DNA of 9,839 nucleotides, taken from Gammaproteobacteria bacterium. GTDB lineage: Bacteria > Pseudomonadota > Gammaproteobacteria > Arenicellales > Poriferihabitantaceae. Numbering within the stretch: the stretch's first letter is position 1; each line of letters opens with the position of its first letter. The DNA lies in NCBI GenBank assembly GCA_020027415.1, contig JAHRAW010000172.1:1-9839 (forward strand), given 5' to 3'. The notes beneath the pieces are model-generated. The model was not told the DNA's origin and did not search any database. It saw only the letters and a list, made by a program, of their open reading frames with translations. The translations under genes and the position numbers were made by a program. Positions 1-7,052 of this stretch are shown here, piece after piece.

Positions 1-65
1 TAATGCACGGTTGACGCATCATTATTGCAATAACTCACGTGCAAAAGTCGAAAGTTCAAATTAAA

Positions 66-96
66 AACATGGCCAATATTAAATGTAAGCCATGTT
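66..96 (+). promoter_or_regulatory. Possible hairpin covering the carboxylase start codon
   Basis: An 8-base perfect inverted repeat (AACATGGC at 66-73, GCCATGTT at 89-96) flanks a 15-base A+T-rich loop. The ATG of the carboxylase gene (92-94) lies in the right arm, so in mRNA the stem would pair with the start codon. No good Shine-Dalgarno sequence precedes this ATG; only a weak TAAG at 86-89 is present. The repeat is seen directly; a role in translation control is inference, and a stem this short could be chance. Confidence 0.3.
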
Positions 97-2212
97 CCAA
101 AAAATCCTAATCGCCAATCGCGGTGAAATTGCGTGTCGCATTATCAAAACTGCGCGGCGGTTGGGTATTGCCACGGTGGCGGTGTATTCGGATGCCGACC
201 GCGAGGCCAAGCATGTTGCGCAAGCCGATGAAGCGATTCATATCGGCGGCTCGGCGGCGGCGGAAAGTTATTTGAACGGCGATAAAATCATCGCCGCTTG
301 CCAGCAGAGCCAAGCGCAGGCGGTTCATCCGGGGTATGGGTTTCTCTCTGAGAACGCCGCGTTCGCGCGCCAACTTGCCCAATCTGATATCGTCTTCATC
401 GGTCCCACCGCCGCGGCGATTGAAGCCATGGGCGACAAGATCGCTTCGCGGTTGTTGGCGCAAAAAGCCGCAGTCAATATCATCCCCGGACACTCGCAAG
501 TGGTGGCTGACGCCGCGGAGGCGGTGAAAATCTGCGAACGCATCGGCTATCCGGTGATGCTCAAAGCGAGCGCCGGCGGGGGCGGCAAAGGCATGCGCGT
601 GGCTTATAACCGCGATGAAGCGGAACACGGCTTTGCGCGCGCGTCCAGCGAGGCGCTTTCCAGTTTTGGCGATGCGCGCATGTTCATTGAAAAATATATT
701 GAACAGCCGCGCCATATTGAAATCCAAGTGCTTGCCGATGGTCACGGCAATGTGGTCACGCTGCATGAGCGGGAATGTTCCATTCAACGGCGTCACCAGA
801 AAGTGATTGAAGAGGCGCCGTCTCCGTTTATGGATGCGGAAACGCGCGCCGCCATGAGCGCACAAGCGATTGCGCTGGCGAAGGCGGTCAACTACCGCTC
901 GGCGGGCACGGTGGAAATGGTGGTTGACGCGCAACGCAATTTTTATTTTCTGGAAATGAACACCCGCTTGCAGGTGGAGCATCCAGTCACCGAAATGATT
1001 ACCGGACTTGATTTGGTGGAGTGGATGATACGCATTGCTAACGGCGAAAAACTACCGCTTCAACAAGCACAAATTGCAATCAATGGATGGGCGTTGGAGA
1101 CGCGCGTGTACGCGGAAAATCCGTTCCGAGATTTTCTGCCCTCCAGCGGTAGATTGGTGCGCTATCTGCCGCCGCCGCAGACGGAGGTGCACGCACACAA
1201 CCATAACGGCAACCATAACGGCAACGATAACGATAGCGATAACGATAACGACAGCGCGGCGACTCCCAAGCCGCAGGTGCGCGTGGATGACGGGGTGGAA
1301 GAAGGCGATGAAATATCCAGATTCTACGACCCGATGATCGCTAAGGTGACCACTTGGGGCGCGACTCGCGCGCATGCCATTCGCGCCATGCAGCAAGCGT
1401 TGGATGAATATTACATTCGCGGCGTGGATACCAATCTGCCTTTGCTCGCCGCGGTCATCGCGCATCCGCAGTTTCGATCTGGCGATTTGCACACTGGTTT
1501 TATTGAGCAAGCGTATCCGGATGGTTTCTCGTCGGCGGCGCATGCCAACATGGAAGCGGGCGCTTCGCACGCAAATATTTTGCTTGCCGTTGCCGCTTGG
1601 TTGCATCATCGTTTGAATCAAGCAATGGAGACTGCCGGTCAGCCGCCGTCGGCAGCGGCGCGCCAGATCAGTCATTCACTCAGTCGCCAGTGGGTGGTGT
1701 TGATGGAGGGCGCGTATCATGCGGTGGCGGTGAGCGGGCAGCCGAACCATTGGCGGGTGGCATGCGGCGGTGAGGAATACCAGTTGGCAGGGCGGTGGCG
1801 GGCGAACCAGCCGCTGTGTCGGTGTCAAGTGAATGGCGAGGCGGTCACCGTGCAAGTGGAGCGATGCGGGCTTGCGTACGCATTAACTTATGGCGGCAAG
1901 CGCGTGCTCGCCAAAGTGTTGTCGCCGCGAGTCGCCGAATTGCATGCCATGATGCCGCGCAAAGCATCGCTCGCGCAGTCGCGGTTTTTACGGTCGCCGA
2001 TGCCGGGGTTGTTACTTTCGTTGGCGGTGCAAGCCGGCGCGCGCATCAAAGTCGGACAACAACTGGCGGTCATTGAAGCGATGAAAATGGAAAACTCACT
2101 GCGCGCCGAGCAAGACGCAATGGTGGAAAAGATTTTGGTGGAACCCGGCGCAATCCTGCAAGCCGAGCAACCGATTTTGGAATTCGCAACCGCCGCCTCA
2201 GCCTCAGCGTAA
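92..2212 (+). CDS. pccA: Biotin-dependent acyl-CoA carboxylase, alpha subunit (probably propionyl-CoA carboxylase)
   Basis: This 706-residue protein carries the biotin carboxylase and biotin carrier functions of an acyl-CoA carboxylase. It carboxylates biotin with ATP and bicarbonate, and a separate beta subunit (not in the window) would transfer CO2 to the acyl-CoA. The biotin carboxylase domain spans about 1-450: N-terminal ILIANRGEIA, MGDK (113-116), glycine-rich ATP loop AGGGGKGMR (161-169), EMNTRLQVEHPVTE (288-301) and Arg338. A linker/BT-like region covers about 500-630. The C-terminal biotinyl domain (about 632-700) has EAMKMEN with the biotinylated lysine at 665. Propionyl-CoA is preferred as substrate because meaB and methylmalonyl-CoA epimerase follow; acetyl- or methylcrotonyl-CoA carboxylase alpha subunits share this architecture. 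The start ATG has almost no ribosome site and lies in a possible hairpin. Unusual: a roughly 28-residue Asn/Asp/His-rich insertion near 366-392. Confidence 0.92.
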   Translation: MFQKILIANRGEIACRIIKTARRLGIATVAVYSDADREAKHVAQADEAIHIGGSAAAESYLNGDKIIAACQQSQAQAVHPGYGFLSENAAFARQLAQSDIVFIGPTAAAIEAMGDKIASRLLAQKAAVNIIPGHSQVVADAAEAVKICERIGYPVMLKASAGGGGKGMRVAYNRDEAEHGFARASSEALSSFGDARMFIEKYIEQPRHIEIQVLADGHGNVVTLHERECSIQRRHQKVIEEAPSPFMDAETRAAMSAQAIALAKAVNYRSAGTVEMVVDAQRNFYFLEMNTRLQVEHPVTEMITGLDLVEWMIRIANGEKLPLQQAQIAINGWALETRVYAENPFRDFLPSSGRLVRYLPPPQTEVHAHNHNGNHNGNDNDSDNDNDSAATPKPQVRVDDGVEEGDEISRFYDPMIAKVTTWGATRAHAIRAMQQALDEYYIRGVDTNLPLLAAVIAHPQFRSGDLHTGFIEQAYPDGFSSAAHANMEAGASHANILLAVAAWLHHRLNQAMETAGQPPSAAARQISHSLSRQWVVLMEGAYHAVAVSGQPNHWRVACGGEEYQLAGRWRANQPLCRCQVNGEAVTVQVERCGLAYALTYGGKRVLAKVLSPRVAELHAMMPRKASLAQSRFLRSPMPGLLLSLAVQAGARIKVGQQLAVIEAMKMENSLRAEQDAMVEKILVEPGAILQAEQPILEFATAASASA
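1199..1255 (+). repeat. In-frame hexanucleotide tandem repeat inside pccA
   Basis: Two exact copies of the 12-mer AACCATAACGGC (1199-1222) are followed by five hexamers close to AACGAT (1223-1252) and a final AGC. The whole tract follows the pattern AAC-NNY/AAC-GGC in steps of six bases. It encodes the Asn/Asp/His/Gly/Ser-rich residues 370-388 of the carboxylase alpha subunit. A six-base unit keeps the reading frame, so length changes would alter only the loop length. Related carboxylases normally pass from the Pro-Pro of this region to VRVD in under ten residues. Confidence 0.9.
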
Positions 2213-2256
2213 CAGCAAGCGACACAGCGAACGCCATGTTGCCCGCATAAGAAGCG

Positions 2257-3291
2257 ATGCCAAGCCCCATGAGCAACCCCAACGCCAACCCCGGCAAGCA
2301 AATGACGGAAGTGGAAGCGTTGCTGTCCGGTGACCGCCGCGCGTTGGCGCGCGCTATCACGGTGCTTGAATCAACGCGCGCCGCCGACCGCCGATTGGCT
2401 GAGAAGTTATTGCGGTGCGCGATGCCGCATACCGGCAACTCCATTCGCATCGCAATTAGCGGCGCGCCTGGAGTCGGCAAATCCACTTTTATTGAAGCCT
2501 TTGGCAACCGCGCCACCGAACAAGGTCACCGAATTGCGGTGCTAACCGTGGATCCGACTTCATCGTTCAGCGGCGGCTCCATACTCGGCGACAAAACCAG
2601 AATGCATACTTTGGCGACCAACCCGCACGCCTTCATTCGTTCATCGCCGTCCGGGCAAATTTTGGGCGGCGTTGCGCGGCGAACCGGGGAAGCGATGTTG
2701 GTATGCGAGGCGGCCGGCTTTGATCTCATTGTCGTGGAAACCGTGGGGGTCGGACAATCGGAAATATTGGCGGCTTCCATGACCGACATTTTTTTGTTGT
2801 TGCTGTTGCCGACGGCGGGGGACGAGTTGCAGGGCATCAAACGCGGCATTATGGAACTGGCGGATGTGGTGGTGGTGAATAAAGCGGACGGCGATATGAA
2901 AAAATCGGCGACCGCCGCCGCCGCCGACATCCAGCATGCGTTGGCGTTGCTGAAGCCGCCGCCGAAACCAAATCCAAAGCGGGCGCAGTGGCGGACGCCG
3001 GTGGTGTTGGTTTCTTCCATTGAAAAAACCGGCTTAGACGAAGTGCAACAAAAAATTAATGAATGCCGCCGCTGGTTGGAAACGGACGGCGCGTTGCAAA
3101 AACGGCGGCGGCGACAAGCCAAACAATGGCTGTGGAACGAAACGCGCGAACAATTGTTAGCCGAGTTGAAGCAAGACAACGCAGTGCGCGAAGCGTTGGC
3201 GGCGGTGGTGCAGCAAGTCAGCGACGGGAAATTGCCGGCTTCGGTGGCGGCAAGAGACTTGATCGCAACCTTCATGCGGTCGGCGCCATGA
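2257..3291 (+). CDS. meaB: Methylmalonyl-CoA mutase chaperone GTPase MeaB (ArgK family)
   Basis: A SIMIBI-class G protein that loads and protects the adenosylcobalamin cofactor of methylmalonyl-CoA mutase. Visible motifs in the 344 residues are Walker A GAPGVGKST (69-77), VDPTSS (98-103), the family signature ETVGVGQSE (161-169) and the guanine-specificity motif NKAD (208-211). The conserved N-terminal helix EVEALLSGDRRALARAITVLES starts near residue 18, so the true start could be Met1, Met5 (2269) or Met16 (2302). Met1 is kept because AGAAG precedes it closely. The gene lies 44 bases after pccA and its stop overlaps the epimerase start (ATGA). A short Pro/Lys-rich stretch, PPPKPNPK (234-241), and an Ala run (219-223) look like lineage-specific additions. 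The mutase itself is not in the window. Confidence 0.93.
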   Translation: MPSPMSNPNANPGKQMTEVEALLSGDRRALARAITVLESTRAADRRLAEKLLRCAMPHTGNSIRIAISGAPGVGKSTFIEAFGNRATEQGHRIAVLTVDPTSSFSGGSILGDKTRMHTLATNPHAFIRSSPSGQILGGVARRTGEAMLVCEAAGFDLIVVETVGVGQSEILAASMTDIFLLLLLPTAGDELQGIKRGIMELADVVVVNKADGDMKKSATAAAADIQHALALLKPPPKPNPKRAQWRTPVVLVSSIEKTGLDEVQQKINECRRWLETDGALQKRRRRQAKQWLWNETREQLLAELKQDNAVREALAAVVQQVSDGKLPASVAARDLIATFMRSAP

Positions 3292-3716
3292 ACGACGCCA
3301 TGCGCGCAAACCTGCTCGGCAAATTGCAGCATGTTGCAATTGTGGCGCCGGACTTGACGGCGGCGAGCGATTTGTATCGCAATGTTTTCGGCGCCAACGT
3401 ATCTGCGCCGTTGCCATTACCCGAACATGGCGTGACCACCGTGTTTGTGGAATTACCGAACACCAAAATTGAACTGCTGCATCCGTTAGGCAAACATTCA
3501 CCCATTGCAAAATTTCTGGAAAAAAATCCGGCTGGGGGCATTCATCACTTATGCTATGAGGTCGCCGATATTGAACAAGCGATTCAACAACTGAGCAATC
3601 ATGGCGTGCGAATTCTTGGGGATGGCAAACCGAAAATCGGCGCCCACGGCAAACCGGTGGTCTTTCTGCATCCGAAAGATACGGCGGCAACGTTGATTGA
3701 ATTAGAGCAAGTCTGA
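3288..3716 (+). CDS. mce: Methylmalonyl-CoA epimerase
   Basis: This 142-residue vicinal-oxygen-chelate (glyoxalase-fold) enzyme interconverts the (S) and (R) epimers of methylmalonyl-CoA between propionyl-CoA carboxylase and the mutase. The sequence shows LQHVAIVAPDL (13-23, metal ligand His15), IELLHPLG (61-68, likely ligand Glu62), GGIHHLCYEV (83-92, ligand His86) and a C-terminal VVFLHPKD...LIELEQV block (ligand probably Glu138). These match the family's four metal positions. The frame stays open upstream to 3063, but residues there are a shadow of meaB. The ATG at 3288 forms an ATGA overlap with the meaB stop and yields the usual family length; Met5 (3300) is an alternative. The overlap implies translational coupling with MeaB. 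Confidence 0.93.
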   Translation: MNDAMRANLLGKLQHVAIVAPDLTAASDLYRNVFGANVSAPLPLPEHGVTTVFVELPNTKIELLHPLGKHSPIAKFLEKNPAGGIHHLCYEVADIEQAIQQLSNHGVRILGDGKPKIGAHGKPVVFLHPKDTAATLIELEQV

Positions 3717-3752
3717 ATTCTGCACGCGACTTGCCGGCAAAGATGAACTGAT

Positions 3753-4493
3753 ATGCGCACGCCCGACAAAATCTATGCCGCCCCGCAGCCGCAGGTGGTG
3801 GATTTTACCTTTGACGCCTCAGTGGCGGCGGTTTTCCCGGACATGCTCAGACGTTCAGTGCCGGGTTATGAAACCATCATTTCGCTGCTCGGCGTGCTTG
3901 CGGAGCGATATGCGCAAGCCGATTCGACGATCTACGATTTAGGTTGCTCGCTCGGCGCCGCCATGCTGTCCATGCAATCTCGCCTCAGCGATGCCTCCAT
4001 TCGTTTTGTCGGCGTTGATCAGTCTGCGGCGATGCTGCGACAATGTCGCAACAACTTGGAAGCGGTGAACGACGGCAAAAATCATGCCGCGCGATTCAGT
4101 TTATTGCATGGCGATGTGCGCGAGGTGGAAATAACAAACGCCAGCATGGTGATTGTTAATTTTACGTTGCAGTTTATTGACCCGGCTGACCGCTTGGCGT
4201 TGCTGAGCCGAATTCATGCGGGGCTCAAGTCCGGCGGAGTGGCGGTGCTTTCAGAAAAAGTTTGTGCTGAGGATGCGGCGGAAAGCGATTTACAGCAAGC
4301 GTTGCATGAGCAATTCAAAATCGCCAACGGCTACAGCGAGTTGGAAATAGCGCAAAAAAGAACCGCGCTGGAAAATATCATGCGATTGGACAGCGCGGCG
4401 ACGCATATCAAGCGCTTGCGCCGCGCCCATTTTTCATCGGTCGCGCAATGGTTCCAAGCGTTTAATTTTTGTTCCTTTGTGGCAATCAAATGA
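3753..4493 (+). CDS. cmoA: Carboxy-S-adenosyl-L-methionine synthase CmoA
   Basis: CmoA converts S-adenosylmethionine and prephenate to carboxy-SAM (Cx-SAM), the carboxymethyl donor for making 5-oxyacetyluridine at tRNA position 34. The 246 residues align by eye with E. coli CmoA over nearly the full length: DFTFDASVAAVFPDMLRRSVPGY near the N-terminus, SAM-binding DLGCSLGAA (62-70), NASMVIVNFTLQF (129-141), ANGYSELEIAQKR (191-203) and WFQAFNFCSFVAIK at the C-terminus. Arg203 corresponds to the E. coli arginine (Arg199) implicated in Cx-SAM binding. The gene starts 36 bases after the epimerase on the same strand, with no obvious terminator between, so it may be cotranscribed. Its TGA overlaps the cmoB ATG (ATGA), linking the two enzymes of the pathway. 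Confidence 0.96.
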   Translation: MRTPDKIYAAPQPQVVDFTFDASVAAVFPDMLRRSVPGYETIISLLGVLAERYAQADSTIYDLGCSLGAAMLSMQSRLSDASIRFVGVDQSAAMLRQCRNNLEAVNDGKNHAARFSLLHGDVREVEITNASMVIVNFTLQFIDPADRLALLSRIHAGLKSGGVAVLSEKVCAEDAAESDLQQALHEQFKIANGYSELEIAQKRTALENIMRLDSAATHIKRLRRAHFSSVAQWFQAFNFCSFVAIK

Positions 4494-5563
4494 CCGCCCA
4501 GCGCGCGCCGTGGGTCGGCTTGCGCCAAGCCATGGAGTCGGTTGACCTAACCCCGTTGGCTGACCCGCTGCTCGCCGCAGCGCAGCGCATCCATCAAACT
4601 AACCGACACGGACACTGGGACGCATGGCGGCGCATCATCGCCGCTGTCGCCGACCTCGTTTCCTCATCGGACGATGTTTTGCAGCATGACTTTGCGCGCG
4701 CCGCGGTGCGCATCGGCGGCGCGCCGACTGGTTCGCCAAGCGATGCCGGCCCAAGCGATGATCCCCAAGTACAAGCGCAGCTCAAACGATTGTTGTTGCA
4801 ACTAATGCCATGGCGCAAGGGACCGTTTGAATTTTTCGGAATCCGCATTGACAGCGAATGGCGGTCAAACTTGAAGTGGGCGCGGTTATGCGGAAAGATT
4901 GGCGACTTGCATGGACGCCGCATCCTGGATGTAGGCTGCGGCAACGGCTATTACCTATGGCGCATGCTTGGTGAAGGCGCGCGCCTCGCCTTGGGGATTG
5001 ACCCGAGCCAACTGTTCATCGCCCAGTTCTACGCGTTGAAATCGCCGTGCGGCGATTGCCCGGCGTTTGCTTTGCCGCTGACCAGCAGCCAGTTTCCGCG
5101 CAAAAAAATTGTTGGGAAAAATAATCTTGGCGACTTATCCGCAAATAGCATCGGTTTTGATACCGTGTTCTCCATGGGTGTTTTATCCCATCGCCGCGAC
5201 CCGCATGCGCATCTGCGCGAGTTGCAACAATTTACGCGGCGCGGCGGCGAGTTAGTGATTGAAACCTTAGTGGTGAACGGCGGGCAAGACGACATACTGA
5301 CGCCGGCGGATCGCTATGCAAAGATGCGCAATGTCTATTCCATTCCATCGCCGTTGGCGTTGGAAAATTGGCTGCGACAATCGGGCGCAACCGACATTCG
5401 CTTGCTTGACCTCAGCCAAACCACGGTCGCCGAACAGCGAACCACCGAATGGATGCAATTTGAATCCTTGCCCGATTTTCTCGACCCGACCGACGCCAAC
5501 AAAACGATAGAAGGTTATCCCGCCCCGCAACGCGCCGTGTTTGTATGCCGCAAACCTGAGTAG
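4490..5563 (+). CDS. cmoB: tRNA U34 carboxymethyltransferase CmoB
   Basis: CmoB transfers the carboxymethyl group of Cx-SAM to 5-hydroxyuridine at the wobble position of tRNAs. The start at 4490 is chosen because its ATG overlaps the cmoA stop (ATGA); an upstream TTG at 4469 lies inside cmoA. The 357-residue protein contains LMPWRKGPFEFFGIRID (105-121, conserved Lys110), EWRSNLKW, SAM-fold motif ILDVGCGNGYYLWRM (145-159), LGIDPSQLF, FDTVFSMGVLSHRR (223-236), DRYAKMRNVY (274-283), TEWM and EGYPAPQRAV (341-350, Arg348). It exceeds E. coli CmoB (323 residues), partly through a Lys/Asn-rich insertion at about 205-220. Unusual: residue 233 is Ser where E. coli has Tyr200 in GVLYHRR, a residue I recall as contacting the Cx-SAM carboxylate. 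The other two recalled contacts (Lys110, Arg348) are kept. Confidence 0.95.
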   Translation: MTAQRAPWVGLRQAMESVDLTPLADPLLAAAQRIHQTNRHGHWDAWRRIIAAVADLVSSSDDVLQHDFARAAVRIGGAPTGSPSDAGPSDDPQVQAQLKRLLLQLMPWRKGPFEFFGIRIDSEWRSNLKWARLCGKIGDLHGRRILDVGCGNGYYLWRMLGEGARLALGIDPSQLFIAQFYALKSPCGDCPAFALPLTSSQFPRKKIVGKNNLGDLSANSIGFDTVFSMGVLSHRRDPHAHLRELQQFTRRGGELVIETLVVNGGQDDILTPADRYAKMRNVYSIPSPLALENWLRQSGATDIRLLDLSQTTVAEQRTTEWMQFESLPDFLDPTDANKTIEGYPAPQRAVFVCRKPE

Positions 5564-5605
5564 GCGGGCGGAGAAGCAGCAACGCGGGCGCCGATTGGCA
5601 TCGCC

Positions 5606-6166
5606 TCAGGCGGTGGATGTTTGCGGTTGGGCGCGGTTGATGCGGTGATAAACGATGGAAAACAAACCATCGCCGCCCGGCAATCTCGTTTTCCTGCCTT
5701 TTCGCCAACACGATAAATCAATTTCCGGGAACCGAACCGCGTCATCACAAGTGACAAAAGTCGGCACATAGGTAACATCCAACAAGGTTAGGTATGGCAT
5801 CGCCGCATGGTAGATTTGCGCGCCGCCGATGACCCATAAATCTTGGTCGTGGCAAGCGTCCATGGATTGTTCAATGCTGTGGTAGTGTTCCACCGCGGAT
5901 AACTTGGAGCGGCTGATGACGATATTGCGGCGTCCGGGCAGGGCTCGCCGACCGATTGAATCCCAAGTTACCCGTCCCATGATAATCGCGCAATTCATGG
6001 TGCGGCTTTTGAAACGTTTCAAATCTTCGCGGTAATGCCATGGCAACTTGCCATGAACGCCGATCACATTTTTCCAGATTAACGAGTTATTCGGCATCAT
6101 CGCCACAATCGCTCCGCGTATTAGCGGATTGGATTTTGCCCACACCTTGCCGCGCGGCGTGCGCAT
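5606..6166 (-). CDS. folA: Dihydrofolate reductase
   Basis: An NADPH-dependent enzyme reducing dihydrofolate to tetrahydrofolate, the target of trimethoprim. The 186-residue product shows GAIVAM (18-23), VIGVHGKLPWH (34-44), the catalytic-acid segment YREDLKRFK (Asp48, equivalent to E. coli Asp27), IIMGRVTWDSIG (61-72), LPGRRNIVISR (76-86) and the NADPH-binding VIGGAQIY (112-119). The ATG at 6166 follows the thyA stop (TAG) by one base, which supports translational coupling. The frame stays open further upstream only as a shadow of thyA; a GTG at 6145 is an alternative start. Two oddities: an N-terminal extension of about 13 residues before the first beta strand, and about six extra residues (MPNNSLIWKN region, 24-33) between that strand and VIG. 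cmoB converges on it 42 bases away. Confidence 0.95.
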   Translation of the reverse strand: MRTPRGKVWAKSNPLIRGAIVAMMPNNSLIWKNVIGVHGKLPWHYREDLKRFKSRTMNCAIIMGRVTWDSIGRRALPGRRNIVISRSKLSAVEHYHSIEQSMDACHDQDLWVIGGAQIYHAAMPYLTLLDVTYVPTFVTCDDAVRFPEIDLSCWRKGRKTRLPGGDGLFSIVYHRINRAQPQTSTA

Positions 6167-6167
6167 C

Positions 6168-7037
6168 CTACACCGCGACCTTGAACGCAATCGCCGGATG
6201 CGGGTGGTAGTTATGCAGTTTGAATTTAGCCATGACCTGGTCGGTGTCCAGCGACAGCAACGGCTCAATATCTTCCAGCGTTTGAATTGAATTATCAATC
6301 TCCAGGGTGGGCAACGGTCGCGGCGTGCGCGCGAGTTGTTGCTTCAGCCCGGGAAGGTGGTCGTATTCAGCCATGCCGCCGTCCGCTTTGGCGGTATAAA
6401 TATGCGCATCAATCAAAGTATGCGCAAAAACGCCGGCGCGGATGCCGCAGAAACGCGACAGCAAAGTCAGCATCAACGCATAACCGGCGATGTTATAGGG
6501 CAGCCCCAACGCAATATCACAACTGCGCTGGGTCAGGTGCAGGCATACATACTGCTCGCCGTGTTGGTCCAGTTGCACATTGACCGCCCAAAAAGCGTGG
6601 CACGGCGGCATGGCGCTGGTCTGGGCGTTGCCAGGCGCCCACGCCGACACCGCCATACGGCGACTCATCGGATGCTTGCGCAACTGCGCAACCACATACG
6701 CGATTTGATCATTGCCGCGCCCGTTCGGCAACGGGAAATGCCGCCAGAAATTGCCATACGCGCTTGGCACTTTGCCATGCGCATCAGCCCACGGATCCCA
6801 AAATTTGCAGGCGTGTTTCTTAAGCAAGGCAATATCGGTGTCGCCGGACAGAAACCAAAGATTTTCAATTACGATATTCTTCCATGAAATCGTTTTGGTG
6901 GTCAGCAGCGGAAAGCCGGCGGCGAGATCAATTTGGTAGTTAAGGTTAAAAATTGACAGGCTGTCTACGCCGGTGCGATTCGGTTTGCGCGTGCCTCTGC
7001 GCAAGGTTTCCCGCACCACCTCCAGATACCCTTTCAT
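6168..7037 (-). CDS. thyA: Thymidylate synthase ThyA
   Basis: ThyA methylates dUMP to dTMP using methylenetetrahydrofolate as carbon donor and reductant, releasing dihydrofolate for the adjacent FolA. Key residues are visible in the 289-residue protein: Arg21 (RTG, phosphate binding), Glu58 in IENLWFLSGDT, Tyr94, the SRRMAVSAW arginines (126-127), the nucleophile Cys146 in MPPCHAFW, QRSCDIALGLPYNIAGYAL (Asp174, Asn182) and IDAHIY (His212, Tyr214). The C-terminus FKVAV resembles the family's usual hydrophobic end. It is longer than E. coli ThyA (264 residues), mainly through an added segment after HIY (about 215-228) ending in MAEYDHLPGL. The start ATG lies 15 bases downstream of the transpeptidase gene, so the genes are probably cotranscribed. 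Confidence 0.97.
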   Translation of the reverse strand: MKGYLEVVRETLRRGTRKPNRTGVDSLSIFNLNYQIDLAAGFPLLTTKTISWKNIVIENLWFLSGDTDIALLKKHACKFWDPWADAHGKVPSAYGNFWRHFPLPNGRGNDQIAYVVAQLRKHPMSRRMAVSAWAPGNAQTSAMPPCHAFWAVNVQLDQHGEQYVCLHLTQRSCDIALGLPYNIAGYALMLTLLSRFCGIRAGVFAHTLIDAHIYTAKADGGMAEYDHLPGLKQQLARTPRPLPTLEIDNSIQTLEDIEPLLSLDTDQVMAKFKLHNYHPHPAIAFKVAV

Positions 7038-7052
7038 TGTTTTGGCGCCGCC

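Noticed and set aside
55..82. Promoter-like TTCAAA (55-60), 16 bases, TATTAA (77-82) before pccA
   Set aside because: Only four of six matches in each box, and the transcript would start at or beside the ATG; A+T-rich chance match is likely.
69..110. 13-codon upstream ORF overlapping the pccA start
   Set aside because: No ribosome site; its ATG exists because it is half of the inverted repeat, so coding is not supported.
107..982. Long open frame on the minus strand opposite pccA
   Set aside because: It is the shadow of a clearly conserved carboxylase gene in high-G+C DNA; its Arg/His-rich composition resembles no protein family.
1199..1255. Short tandem repeats considered as a CRISPR array or iteron cluster
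   Set aside because: Units are six bases with no spacers and lie in frame inside an intact coding region.
3063..3287. Longer N-terminus for methylmalonyl-CoA epimerase
   Set aside because: The extension is a shadow of the meaB 3' end, while the ATG at 3288 gives normal family length and an ATGA overlap.
5564..5612. Convergent gap between cmoB and folA considered as a bidirectional terminator
   Set aside because: Only a four-base stem (CGCC-TCA-GGCG, 5602-5612) overlapping the folA stop is visible, with no T-tract on either strand.
6167..6298. Longer N-terminus for dihydrofolate reductase
   Set aside because: The extension lies within the conserved thyA C-terminal coding region and is basic, DHFR-unlike sequence.
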